DNA of 64,000 nt, from NCBI RefSeq assembly GCF_018310695.1, contig NZ_JAGXCY010000002.1, positions 62,001 through 126,000 on the forward strand, written 5' to 3'. Origin of the DNA: Paenibacillus sp. Marseille-Q4541. Its GTDB lineage: Bacteria; Bacillota; Bacilli; Paenibacillales; Paenibacillaceae. The notes under the pieces are model-generated. The model was not told the origin of the DNA. It ran no database searches and was given only the letters and a program-made list of their open reading frames with translations. Shown one piece after another: positions 26,392-34,909 of this stretch (position 1 is its first letter; each line of letters starts with the position of its first letter). The position numbers were made by a program, and so were the translations under genes.

Positions 26392-27333
26392 ATGGCATCT
26401 GTAGAAATTGAAGACATCCGTAAGCAATTACCCAATTGGGTCAAGGCGAGTGTGCCATATGCTTCCAGTGGCAAAGTCGCCTCCTATATTCCCGAGTTAT
26501 CAAAAGCACCTTATGATGCCTTAGGTATTACCCTTCTCAACACCAATGGAGAATTTGCTTCTGCTGGAAGTTGCGAGATGAATTTTACCATGCAAAGTAT
26601 TTCCAAAGTATTTACACTAGTACTCGCTCTAATGGACAATGGAGAAGAAGAAGTTTTCAGTAAAGTCGGTATGGAACCTACGGGAGATAATTTCAACTCT
26701 ATGCTTAAACTTGAACTGGTTCGACCTGGCATCCCCTTCAATCCACTCATTAACGCGGGAGCGATTACGGTATCTTCCTTAATTCATGGTAGCAGCCAAG
26801 AAGAAAAATCGGAGAGAATTCTTCATTTTTTCAAAGAACTTGCAGGTAATGACAATCTGAAGTGCGACACAGATGTCTTTCGTTCCGAATTAGATACCGG
26901 TCATTTGAACCGATCGATTGCATACTTTTTAAAGGGAAACGGGGTTCTTAGTGGCAACGTGGAAGAAGTTCTCGATATATACTTCCGCCATTGTTCGATA
27001 GTAGTCAATTGCGCAGATTTGGCCCGCATGTCATTAGTTCTCGCTTGCGACGGCACAGATCCCTTAACAGGCAAAGTACTGATACCTCGAAGATTTGTCC
27101 AAATCGCGAAGACATTCATGACGACATGTGGAATGTACAATGCTTCAGGAGAATTTGCCATTCAGGTTGGTTTACCTGCCAAAAGCGGTGTATCTGGCGG
27201 CGTACTGGCTCTTGTTCCAGGTCGTTATGGTATCGGCGTGGTAGGTCCTGCTCTCAACGACAAAGGGAATAGTCAGGCAGGAGTGTACTTGCTCGAGACC
27301 CTCTCGAGGGAAGTGAATTGGAGTATGTTCTAG
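26392..27333 (+). CDS. glsA: Glutaminase
   Basis: About 313 residues, the usual length of the serine-dependent beta-lactamase-like glutaminase that hydrolyses glutamine to glutamate and ammonia. The catalytic SxxK is in FTMQSISKVFTLVLALMDNG, with the Ser and Lys three apart. PLINAGAITVSSLI near residues 120-135 and GEFAIQVGLPAKSGVSGGVLALVPG (GxxxKSGVSGG) near 255-280 are family signatures. The start is the ATG preceded by AAAGGGGCATCGA; an upstream TTG would overlap that site. It is a single gene with a strong terminator. It contributes to nitrogen metabolism or acid resistance. Confidence 0.94.
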   Translation: MASVEIEDIRKQLPNWVKASVPYASSGKVASYIPELSKAPYDALGITLLNTNGEFASAGSCEMNFTMQSISKVFTLVLALMDNGEEEVFSKVGMEPTGDNFNSMLKLELVRPGIPFNPLINAGAITVSSLIHGSSQEEKSERILHFFKELAGNDNLKCDTDVFRSELDTGHLNRSIAYFLKGNGVLSGNVEEVLDIYFRHCSIVVNCADLARMSLVLACDGTDPLTGKVLIPRRFVQIAKTFMTTCGMYNASGEFAIQVGLPAKSGVSGGVLALVPGRYGIGVVGPALNDKGNSQAGVYLLETLSREVNWSMF

Positions 27334-27334
27334 C

Positions 27335-27369
27335 AAAAAAAATCCGCATTTTTAAAATGCGGATTTTTT
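27335..27369. terminator. Bidirectional terminator between glsA and the ABC permease gene
   Basis: AAATCCGCATTT pairs with AAATGCGGATTT; eight A on one side and six T on the other give T-runs in both directions. It ends glsA and the converging ABC transporter operon. Confidence 0.9.
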
Positions 27370-27393
27370 GTATTAGTTAGCTGCATAAAAAGT

Positions 27394-29997
27394 TTATATG
27401 TTTTCCTGTTTTAATGCATCAATAATGTTTTCTTTTTTCACTTTTGAACTGGAGTACAGCATAGCTGCACTTACGATGCAAAAAACACCAACGATGACGT
27501 ACACTATACTCACCCAAGGCAGTGAGAATCCAAAGGAAAAGCTGTTCATCATGGATCTGTGGATCAAATACATCACGACTACACTAATTGGAAGTCCGTA
27601 TAGCAGTGACTTTATTCCATAAAAAATACTTTCATAGTTTATCATTTTATTAAATCCCTTTGGTGTCATCCCCATCGATTTCAGCATAGCAAACTCTCGC
27701 TTCCGCAGTGATATACTGGTTGAAATCGTGTTGAAGATATTGGCTACCGATATCGAGGTAATTAACACAATAAAACCATAAGTGAAAATTGACATTAACA
27801 TGACCATTTGTTCTTCTTGTTGTCTATTTTGATACACATTAAATACATAGACATTTCTCTCTTTCATTTCCTCAATGGACTGCTGTGTCGCCAATGGATC
27901 TGTACTATTCAAGTAGAGATTATTTTGAATATCTTTACTCATTTCGTCATTCGTTAGTTGATCCAAAACTTGTTCAGAGACAATGAGGTTGATTCCACCA
28001 ATCATAGCAGAATGAACGCCCATAGGAAGTTGATCTGTTGTAGTTACGACTTCTACAGGGTTCAAATTCGTCTCTTTATTTGTATCCCAATCTGTATAGA
28101 TCAAATCGATCGTTTGTCCAACCTTCGTATGAATCGCCTTCGTTTCAACATATTTCCCTGCTGCCTCATCTTCATAGGTGCTCGTATCAACCACAATCGC
28201 AGCATATTTCTTCGGGTCGATCAGCTGTTCATAATCTGCCCCAACCGATTTTGCATAGGCTCTCATTGCCTTTTCATCTAACGCATTAATTTGAACATAG
28301 TAAGGATATTTTCCGTCTTTTAGAATACTGTTATCTATCTGTATCGACTCTTTCAATTCTGCAGCTATATCTGCTTCATCAATCCAGGAGTTCACACTCA
28401 GTATTTTGACCCTACTCGTTTCGGTGACGTTAGGTAAGTTAGATATCGATTTAGTTAGCTGATTAATCTTTCCATTGTTCTGATTGTCCATGAGGACTTG
28501 GATATCGTAATTCACGCCACTTTGCGAAAGATCAATTGACCTTTTCATATTAGAAGTAAAAGAGGTCACTGCTAAAAACAGAACAATGCTAATCACAAGT
28601 GAAAAAACAGTAGCTTGATATCTTCGTTTATTTCTCTTTAAGTTCTTAAGTCCAATTTCAGCTTCGAATCCGAATATTTTACGAATCAGCTTCGAAGTTT
28701 TTACCGCTTTACCAGTAAGTTTTACATCCGTTGTCTGCCGAATCGCATCAATTGCAGAGATTTTCGAAGCTTTTCTCGCAGGAATATAGGTTGATATGAA
28801 AATGGTCAGCATGGATACAGCGATAGCGATGAGTAGAGAAAATGGTGTAACTACCAAAGTTAAATGTTCTGTAATTCCTAATACGTCTTGAATCATCGAG
28901 TTAATAAACATGAAGGTAATTCCTATTCCTACGATCCCGCAAATGATGCCAATAGGAATGCTTAATACGCCGATCACCATTCCCTCAAAAAACACTGAGT
29001 TTCTTTTCTGTCTTTTCGTTGCACCCACACTGGACAGCATACCTAAATGACGTGCTCGCTCTGAGACAGAAATAGCAAACGCATTGTAGATTAAGGATAC
29101 CGAGCCAATAATAATAACCACCATAATGATCGTTGACAATGAGAGTAGCGTATTGCGTAACCCATCATTATTCGTCACTCCATAATAACGTAACAAACTG
29201 CTATTAAATGAAACGGTCTCGATGTTATGTTTCTTTGCTAATTGTTCTGCATGTTCGTATAAGGAACTTGTCACCTTATTTAAAACAACAGAGACTGTGA
29301 ATTTATCCTCCGCTGACATCAAACTTTGATCCACATAACTAAGGACGGTGTATCCTGGAGACCATGTAGGTTCCCATGTCGGCCGTTTGATAATACCTAC
29401 AACTGTGTATGTTGCAGTTTCTTGATTGATCAGCTTCTCAGTGACTTGATCATCTACGATACGTAATCGTTCCGTCTGAGTCAGTATCTGTTCATTACCT
29501 TCATGATCCTTCGTGAAACGTTCGCCAACCTCGAGGGTTAAAGAATCACCGATCTTATAAGCTACTTTCGCGTTCGAAGCAATCTCTTCGGAGATCACCA
29601 CTTCATTGTTTGTTTGCGGGAGTCTCCCCTCAATTAGTTCAATGGGAAAATTCTGAAAACCTTGATTATTATACTCCTTAATAAACAAATACGGTTTATT
29701 GTCATTCTGACTCCCTTTTAATGGAGCATAGCCAAGATCATTTGAAATCACGAACGCTTTTGTATCATCATCCGCTCTGATCGCTTCAAGCTGAGCTTTA
29801 TTTACATCCTTATATTGGACATGCCATTCGCCATTCGTTGAAATACTCTGCTTCTTCATTAATTCCATAAAAGAAACACCAAGTGTTGCAACTGCCGTAA
29901 CCATGGCTACGGAAATAATGACCCCAATAATGGTCACCAGCGTTCTTCGTTTATTTTGCTTCAAATGCCTTATCGTTAATTTATTGACAATGTTCAC
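27394..29997 (-). CDS. ABC transporter permease with two FtsX domains
   Basis: An 867-residue membrane protein of the MacB/FtsX superfamily. TM1 (about 18-43) is followed by an outer domain (about 45-280). The first FtsX core (about 285-420) contains SERARHLGMLSSVGATKRQ and PARKASKISAIDAIRQ. A repeat of this plan follows, with a helix at about 460-480 preceded by GLKNLKRNKRRYQATVFSLV, an outer domain, and the second FtsX core (about 735-867) with LRKREFAMLKSMGMTPKGF. Each half thus has the same architecture, about eight membrane helices in total. The gene overlaps the ATPase by four bases. The class usually exports lipopeptides or antimicrobial peptides, or acts by mechanotransmission. It differs from BceB, which has a single large loop. 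Confidence 0.88.
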   Translation of the reverse strand: MNIVNKLTIRHLKQNKRRTLVTIIGVIISVAMVTAVATLGVSFMELMKKQSISTNGEWHVQYKDVNKAQLEAIRADDDTKAFVISNDLGYAPLKGSQNDNKPYLFIKEYNNQGFQNFPIELIEGRLPQTNNEVVISEEIASNAKVAYKIGDSLTLEVGERFTKDHEGNEQILTQTERLRIVDDQVTEKLINQETATYTVVGIIKRPTWEPTWSPGYTVLSYVDQSLMSAEDKFTVSVVLNKVTSSLYEHAEQLAKKHNIETVSFNSSLLRYYGVTNNDGLRNTLLSLSTIIMVVIIIGSVSLIYNAFAISVSERARHLGMLSSVGATKRQKRNSVFFEGMVIGVLSIPIGIICGIVGIGITFMFINSMIQDVLGITEHLTLVVTPFSLLIAIAVSMLTIFISTYIPARKASKISAIDAIRQTTDVKLTGKAVKTSKLIRKIFGFEAEIGLKNLKRNKRRYQATVFSLVISIVLFLAVTSFTSNMKRSIDLSQSGVNYDIQVLMDNQNNGKINQLTKSISNLPNVTETSRVKILSVNSWIDEADIAAELKESIQIDNSILKDGKYPYYVQINALDEKAMRAYAKSVGADYEQLIDPKKYAAIVVDTSTYEDEAAGKYVETKAIHTKVGQTIDLIYTDWDTNKETNLNPVEVVTTTDQLPMGVHSAMIGGINLIVSEQVLDQLTNDEMSKDIQNNLYLNSTDPLATQQSIEEMKERNVYVFNVYQNRQQEEQMVMLMSIFTYGFIVLITSISVANIFNTISTSISLRKREFAMLKSMGMTPKGFNKMINYESIFYGIKSLLYGLPISVVVMYLIHRSMMNSFSFGFSLPWVSIVYVIVGVFCIVSAAMLYSSSKVKKENIIDALKQENI

Positions 29998-30677
29998 GGA
30001 CGAATCACCTCATCTTTAGCGACCCTTCCATCTTCAATAGTAATGACTCTATCCGCTTGTAGTGCAATCCGTTCATCATGAGTAATTACGATCAGTGTCT
30101 GATTATAGGTTTTATTAAACATTTTTAATAAATCTATAATATCACTGCTGTTCTTACTATCTAGATTACCGGTAGGTTCATCAGCGAGCATGATTGAAGG
30201 ATTACTGATCAGCGCTCTACCGATCGATACTCTTTGCTGTTGGCCGCCCGACAGCTGATTCGGAAGATGATGTAAACGATTTTCTAGATTTAACAGCTTT
30301 ACCGTATCCGCAAACTGCTTCTGATCCACTTTATGTTCATCAAGTAGCAACGGAAGTGTAATATTTTCTTCTACTGTCAGCACCGGTATCAAGTTATAGA
30401 ACTGATAAATGAGACCGATTTGTCTGCGCCTAAAGATCGCGAGCTGTGTTTCATCTAAGTTGTAAATGTCCGTGTTATCTATGAAAACTTTGCCACTCGT
30501 CGGCCGATCTACGCCGCCGAGCAAGTGAAGCATGGTCGATTTTCCGGAGCCGGAGGGTCCAATAATTGCGACGAACTCGCCTTTTTTAATTGTAAAAGAA
30601 ACATCATCGAGCGCTTTAACCGCGGTTTCGCCTTTCCCATATGTTTTAGACAGATGTTCAATCTTTAAAATATCCAT
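29994..30677 (-). CDS. ABC transporter ATP-binding protein (LolD/MacB type)
   Basis: A 227-residue ATPase. Walker A is GPSGSGKST near residues 40-48, the Q-loop is QIGLIYQFYNLIPVLTVEENI, the signature is LSGGQQQRVSIGRAL, and Walker B is IMLADEPTGNLDS, followed by VITHDE. It energises the large FtsX permease with which it overlaps. Expression is probably set by the adjacent two-component system: tandem and inverted repeats lie across its promoter. Confidence 0.94.
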   Translation of the reverse strand: MDILKIEHLSKTYGKGETAVKALDDVSFTIKKGEFVAIIGPSGSGKSTMLHLLGGVDRPTSGKVFIDNTDIYNLDETQLAIFRRRQIGLIYQFYNLIPVLTVEENITLPLLLDEHKVDQKQFADTVKLLNLENRLHHLPNQLSGGQQQRVSIGRALISNPSIMLADEPTGNLDSKNSSDIIDLLKMFNKTYNQTLIVITHDERIALQADRVITIEDGRVAKDEVIRP

Positions 30678-30705
30678 TGTAAGACCTCCATTTGGTGATG
30701 AGATC

Positions 30706-30732
30706 AGTATATCTGTCTACCATGACTCTCAA
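30706..30732 (-). promoter_or_regulatory. Candidate promoter of the ABC transporter operon
   Basis: On the - strand TATACT is a good -10 box about 30 bases upstream of the ATG. A weak -35 (TTGAGA, 15-base spacer) lies inside the repeat array, as expected for a promoter that needs an activator. Confidence 0.5.
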
Positions 30733-30763
30733 GTGACTCTTAAGTGACATTCTAGTCACTTCA
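30722..30763. promoter_or_regulatory. Response-regulator binding repeats upstream of the ABC operon
   Basis: AAGTGAC occurs at 30731 and 30742, exactly 11 bases (one helical turn) apart, with a partial copy at 30722. The second copy pairs with GTCACTT at 30755 as a perfect 7-6-7 inverted repeat. The array overlaps the -35 region. Such repeats are typical sites for OmpR-family regulators, so the product of the nearby response regulator gene is the probable ligand. Confidence 0.7.
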
Positions 30764-30787
30764 TGATTTTGTATTTTATATCACCGT

Positions 30788-31798
30788 TTATATGACTTGC
30801 TTATAAAGTTTAATATGAAACTCAGTGCCCTGTCCGCTCTCACTCTTTACATCAATCGTCCCATTCTGCCCTGTAATAATGCTTTGCGATAATGCAAGTC
30901 CAATACCCACACTGTCTTCGCTAGCATGCTTCCCTTTATAGAATCGTTTGAAAATATAAGGAATATCTTCTTTCGGAATTCCCTTGCCATTATCAGCAAT
31001 GATCATCTCCGTAAAAAGCGCATTCTCAGAAAAAGAAATCGTGATCTCTCCACCGATCGGTGTATGATCCACACTATTTTTTAGAATATTGATGATCGCT
31101 TCGGCCGTCCAATTCAGGTCGCCAACGAACGTTGAGGTGTCATCCCCGTTAATCATAATTTTTTGATCCTTAATATCCATAGGAATCAGCATGGGGTCCA
31201 ATGATTTTTGGATCAGTTCATTCACCTGAATTCGATCTTTCTTGAATTGTATCGTTCCTGCATCTATTTTGGAGAACTTTAATAAAGCAGACACAAGCCA
31301 TCCTATACGTTCAAGTTGAATGCTAATATTCCGAGTGAATTCCATTCTTTTCTCTACATTCAGTTCGGGGTCACTTAATAAATCCGCCATTACGGTCATG
31401 GAAGTAAGCGGTGTTTTGAGCTGATGAGAGATATCGGAGATTGCATTGGTGAGTTTTACTTTATCTTCTTGCAAAAGGGATCTTTGTTCCGATAACATGA
31501 GTGTCACCTTATAAATGTCGTTCTTCAGAATGCTAAGCTCACCTTCCTGATTATCACGGACATCAAGCGAATAGTTTCCACTAGAAATTTGCCGCAGATA
31601 ACTGGAGAGCTTCTCTATTTGCCTATATCTATGTCGGGTAAATAATAAACTGCTACCGACCAGTAGAACGCAAGTAACAAAGGTAAGCACCACCGCACCT
31701 AGCGAAATCATATTAGCTGCGCTGATCGCTACAAGACTGATCGATATCAACGTGAGCAGCAACATTTTAATTTCTCTATTTCGAAGCAAGCTAATCAC
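30788..31798 (-). CDS. Sensor histidine kinase with two adjacent membrane helices
   Basis: A 336-residue kinase. Two membrane helices (about 10-30 and 33-54) are separated by only a few residues, so there is almost no external sensor, as in intramembrane-sensing kinases. A HAMP-like linker follows. The phospho-acceptor is His125 in ISHQLKTPLTSM, the N box is NILKNSVDHTP, the G boxes are IADNGKGIPKEDIPYIFKRFYKG and GIGLALSQSII. It overlaps the response regulator gene by 8 bases and lies next to an ABC transporter. The kinase may sense the state of that transporter or an antibiotic at the membrane, as in cell-envelope stress systems. The stimulus is inference. Confidence 0.92.
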   Translation of the reverse strand: MISLLRNREIKMLLLTLISISLVAISAANMISLGAVVLTFVTCVLLVGSSLLFTRHRYRQIEKLSSYLRQISSGNYSLDVRDNQEGELSILKNDIYKVTLMLSEQRSLLQEDKVKLTNAISDISHQLKTPLTSMTVMADLLSDPELNVEKRMEFTRNISIQLERIGWLVSALLKFSKIDAGTIQFKKDRIQVNELIQKSLDPMLIPMDIKDQKIMINGDDTSTFVGDLNWTAEAIINILKNSVDHTPIGGEITISFSENALFTEMIIADNGKGIPKEDIPYIFKRFYKGKHASEDSVGIGLALSQSIITGQNGTIDVKSESGQGTEFHIKLYKQVI

Positions 31799-32474
31799 CC
31801 ACCTTATATCCTAAACCACGCACGGTCTTAATTAGTGTAGGCTCTTGCGGATGATCCTCTAACTTTTCCCTTAACCTTTTGATATAAACGGATAATGTAT
31901 TATCATTCACGAATTCGCCTGCTACATCCCAGATCCGCTCAAGCAGCTGATTTCTTGAAAGGACTTGTCCAACATGATTCGCAAAGATGAGTAGTAACCG
32001 GTACTCTAGTGCCGTCAGCAGTACTTCATCCCCATTTTTATACACTTTTCCTTCCAGCGTATTAATCCGGATCTGGTCCATTTCGATAATGGATTGTGTC
32101 TGCGTTTGTTTCTGATATCGGCGTAAAACAGATTTGATACGCGAGAGCAACTCCCGAATTCGGAATGGTTTCGTAATGTAATCATCTGCTCCCATATCGA
32201 GTCCCATCACAACATTGACTTCATCATCGATCGCCGTTAAAAAAATAACGGGAATATCACTTCGCTCTTTCACGATTTTACACAGTTCATATCCGCTTCC
32301 ATCGGGAAGAGTTAGGTCAAAAATACATAAGGTAAGCCCCGTTAGCTGCTCATGTAATACCGTTTTGGCAGAAGTAGCATCATGACAAAGAATGGTTTGA
32401 AAGTGATCTTGCTGCAACGAATATTCAAGTCCTGATGCGATGGTTCTATCGTCCTCCACAAGTAAAATCTTCAT
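31791..32474 (-). CDS. OmpR-family response regulator
   Basis: A 227-residue regulator. The receiver domain (1-120) has the acidic pair in LLVEDDR, phospho-acceptor Asp53 in LCIFDLTLPDGSG, and the switch Lys in YITKPFRIRELLSR. The winged helix (about 130-227) has LLTALEYRLLLIFANHVGQVLSRNQLLERIW and VNDNTLSVYIKRLREKL. It precedes and overlaps the kinase gene. The likely target is the repeat array upstream of the ABC genes. Confidence 0.94.
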   Translation of the reverse strand: MKILLVEDDRTIASGLEYSLQQDHFQTILCHDATSAKTVLHEQLTGLTLCIFDLTLPDGSGYELCKIVKERSDIPVIFLTAIDDEVNVVMGLDMGADDYITKPFRIRELLSRIKSVLRRYQKQTQTQSIIEMDQIRINTLEGKVYKNGDEVLLTALEYRLLLIFANHVGQVLSRNQLLERIWDVAGEFVNDNTLSVYIKRLREKLEDHPQEPTLIKTVRGLGYKVGD

Positions 32475-32715
32475 TTGATAATCATCCTAACTTTAAATTA
32501 GTCCAAAACGTTCCGATGATCATTCTCTCATAATTGCAGATATATACCAAATTGCATATTAAGAAGTATTGGCTCCTTACCAATAAATTTACTCCCGCGT
32601 ATATACAGTGGTTTTCCGAGTGAAAAGGATATACAATAGCACTAATATGGAAAACATTACATAATAACTGATTGTTTATTTGTATGAACGGCAGTAACAA
32701 TAGAGGAGGTTACTT

Positions 32716-33141
32716 TTGGGAAATATACATTCTTACTTTAAAATCACATCATTCATGTTTGTTCTCTTGATCCTAGTATCATGTAGTCAAAAAATGGATC
32801 AAGACTACTTTGATTCATTGGTGAACGCGATGCAAGAATCGAGCATCCGGCTAGAAACAAATGAGCCTACCATTAATACCACTGCCTTTGCCTATACTCC
32901 TGAAGAGAATCGGTTTTACCTAGGAATAACTTTTAAAGAGAATCAAGTTCCATCCTCCCAACAACAAAAAGCCATGTACGAAAAGTTTTTATCTGAAGCA
33001 GCAGGAGCTACTTCCATTACGAATTGGAAAGAAGCTCTACAAACTTATAATGTTACTTTTGAACAATTACTCCCGGATAACAAGAGAAAGACACTCGCAG
33101 TAAAACAAGAAAACTCACAAATCATTGAAATTAAAAACTAA
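32716..33141 (+). CDS. Small predicted lipoprotein of unknown function
   Basis: A 141-residue protein with a signal sequence (about residues 9-23) ending in the lipobox LVSCSQ, so the mature protein should be lipid-anchored at Cys23. The start is TTG, set by GAGGAGGTTACT just upstream. The mature part has no recognised domain and is rich in Gln, Asn and Thr. It is divergent from the response regulator gene, 241 bases apart. A part in the same envelope-stress circuit is possible but unsupported. Confidence 0.65.
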   Translation: MGNIHSYFKITSFMFVLLILVSCSQKMDQDYFDSLVNAMQESSIRLETNEPTINTTAFAYTPEENRFYLGITFKENQVPSSQQQKAMYEKFLSEAAGATSITNWKEALQTYNVTFEQLLPDNKRKTLAVKQENSQIIEIKN

Positions 33142-33145
33142 AGAA

Positions 33146-33180
33146 ATCAAAAAAGCTGTTGTCATCATGACAACAGCTTC
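33146..33180. terminator. Bidirectional terminator
   Basis: AAGCTGTTGTCAT pairs perfectly with ATGACAACAGCTT. A strong T-run on the - strand ends the methyltransferase gene; the + strand side can end the lipoprotein gene. Confidence 0.88.
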
Positions 33181-33189
33181 ACTTTAGCA

Positions 33190-33951
33190 TTATTTCTTTC
33201 GCACAGCCTCAAACGTAATCATTTGACCTGCTTCAGAAGGTTTCTTCTCGTAATCATAATCAGCTGAGCACTTCAATTCACAGAAACCAATATCCTCTAA
33301 GACAAATGTAAATTCCTCTATCCCATACCAACGTAACGCGAATCGCTGCAACTCACTTTGAATCAATTGGCCTTTTCTCCATTTCTCATATTTAATATGA
33401 GATACGGTATTTTGACGAAGCCAATCGATTTCAGTAGATTTACTTTCCATTGTAATCCCATCTCCATCCGGCAGCGAAAAAACGGAAGTTGAAACTTCAC
33501 CTGTTCTCCAGTCATTCGGTAAAATGAGATCAACAATCAGCCGTCCGCCTGGAACAAGATGATCGTAAAAACACTTTAATGCTGCCAGTGAATCTTCCCG
33601 CTTTTCGATCAAGCAGAAAGAACCAGTAGGGATAATAATCGCCTCATAATGAAACGGTAAGGAAAAATCCTGCAACTCACCTTCATATAAATTAGGATGG
33701 AGTCCTCTTTCATCACAGTTCTTACGACAAGAACTCAACATTTCAGGAGAGTAGTCAATTCCATCAACCGTGTGTCCAGTCTCAAGGAGTGGAATAAGTA
33801 CACGTCCCGTGCCAACTGCGGCTTCAAGAATCCGTCCGTGACAATTTTTTAATCGTTCCTGATAATATTCAATATCCCCATCCAAAGAATACCCCACAGG
33901 TTTTGTAAGATTATAGACCTCTGTACAAAGAGCACTGTAATAACTAAACAT
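33190..33951 (-). CDS. Class I SAM-dependent methyltransferase
   Basis: A 253-residue Rossmann methyltransferase. Motif I is ILEAAVGTGRVLIPLLETG near residues 37-55, then HTVDGIDYSPEMLSSCRKN (motif II and the acidic ribose contact), and FHYEAIIIPTGSFCLIEKRED near 101-121. It is a single gene. Substrate unknown. It does not resemble the other intact methyltransferase of the window closely. Confidence 0.88.
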   Translation of the reverse strand: MFSYYSALCTEVYNLTKPVGYSLDGDIEYYQERLKNCHGRILEAAVGTGRVLIPLLETGHTVDGIDYSPEMLSSCRKNCDERGLHPNLYEGELQDFSLPFHYEAIIIPTGSFCLIEKREDSLAALKCFYDHLVPGGRLIVDLILPNDWRTGEVSTSVFSLPDGDGITMESKSTEIDWLRQNTVSHIKYEKWRKGQLIQSELQRFALRWYGIEEFTFVLEDIGFCELKCSADYDYEKKPSEAGQMITFEAVRKK

Positions 33952-34141
33952 AAACTACATTCCTCCGTTTTTATGTACGGAAGATGTGTACAATATTAAC
34001 CCTTCCGTACCTTCATTTTTAATCTTTGGCTTGGATTAACAGAGCAGACTGTCATAGCAAATCACTCGCTTTCTGAAATGGATAAAAAGATTGTATACTG
34101 CACATTTTTACTAAGCAAGATATTTTCCACTAAATTAAAAT

Positions 34142-34179
34142 AAAAAAATCGTATCTGAGCCTACATACCTCAGATACGA
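34142..34179 (-). terminator. Terminator of the orphan repeat-protein gene
   Basis: An 11-bp perfect stem TCGTATCTGAG / CTCAGATACGA is followed on the - strand by seven T, 19 bases past the stop codon. Confidence 0.92.
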
Positions 34180-34197
34180 CTAACGAGTATATTTTCC

Positions 34198-34788
34198 TCA
34201 TACTTGATCGATAAATAAAAGGTTTCGATAAATATACTTTGTGGATTTATACTTAAAAGTCAGGGATATTCCTGCTCCCTCTAAATCCATGTTTACCGAA
34301 ATAAGTGCTGGAGTTCGAACTAGAGAACGAACCATACACCTTACGAGTTTTTCATTCCGATTGCTCACTGCCTTCGATAATTTCATTGCAAAATCACGAT
34401 TCATCGCAAGCTTACAGTAGAATGGCAGCACGGCGCGAGCTATGCCACGGTGTACCTTGGTTTGAAACGTAAACCGAGCTGTTCCTGGAATAATGGTAGT
34501 GCCATTGGAAAATTCCAATTGAGGATTCATAACTGGAAAACCAACAAAATACCCGATGCCATTAGAACCGATGGATAACCCCTTCGCCTTAGGAGAAACC
34601 TTCGTTAACAATCTTACCATCTCATCCAGATCTGTTGTGACAACAGCTTTGCTCCATCGTTGCGCATATTTTCTGTTGAACGCAATCGCTCGATAAAAAG
34701 GGATCATAATTCTAGCAGTATTTTGCAGCACCCGTGTCGGTACAAATCCTTGCACATTTTGTTGGAGTTTCTTCTTTCCCATAGGCAT
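34198..34788 (-). CDS. Orphan protein with internal duplication
   Basis: A 196-residue basic protein that I do not recognise. It has two similar halves. Residues about 22-90 read ARIMIPFYRAIAFNRKYAQRWSKAV, then TKVSPKAKGLSIGSNGIGYFVGFP. Residues about 115-185 read ARAVLPFYCKLAMNRDFAMKLSKAV, then VRTPALISVNMDLEGAGISLTFKY. Each unit is a helix (xxPFYxxxAxNRxxAxxxSKAV) followed by a charged linker and beta-strands. There is no signal peptide, membrane segment or Cys motif. It has its own ribosome site and a strong terminator, so it is probably expressed. The repeats could form a small symmetric fold, such as a lipid- or phosphate-binding shell. That is speculation. Confidence 0.7.
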   Translation of the reverse strand: MPMGKKKLQQNVQGFVPTRVLQNTARIMIPFYRAIAFNRKYAQRWSKAVVTTDLDEMVRLLTKVSPKAKGLSIGSNGIGYFVGFPVMNPQLEFSNGTTIIPGTARFTFQTKVHRGIARAVLPFYCKLAMNRDFAMKLSKAVSNRNEKLVRCMVRSLVRTPALISVNMDLEGAGISLTFKYKSTKYIYRNLLFIDQV

Positions 34789-34909
34789 ATCCCCCTGAAT
34801 GTACTAGGTTGATCTTACCTATAGTCTATGTATCCATAACCAAGCTGACTGGGCTGAAGTAAACAAATAATAAACCAATTTGTTTCTTTTATACTGTATT
34901 AGACTGACA

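Noticed and set aside
27394-32474. Calling the two-component/ABC module a BceRS-BceAB system
   Set aside because: The permease has two FtsX halves with two outer domains and is longer than BceB, which has one large loop. The general type is similar but the family name is not justified.
32482-32700. Open frame of 72 codons on the - strand upstream of the response regulator
   Set aside because: No ribosome site, no recognisable protein, and it fills the promoter region between two divergent genes.
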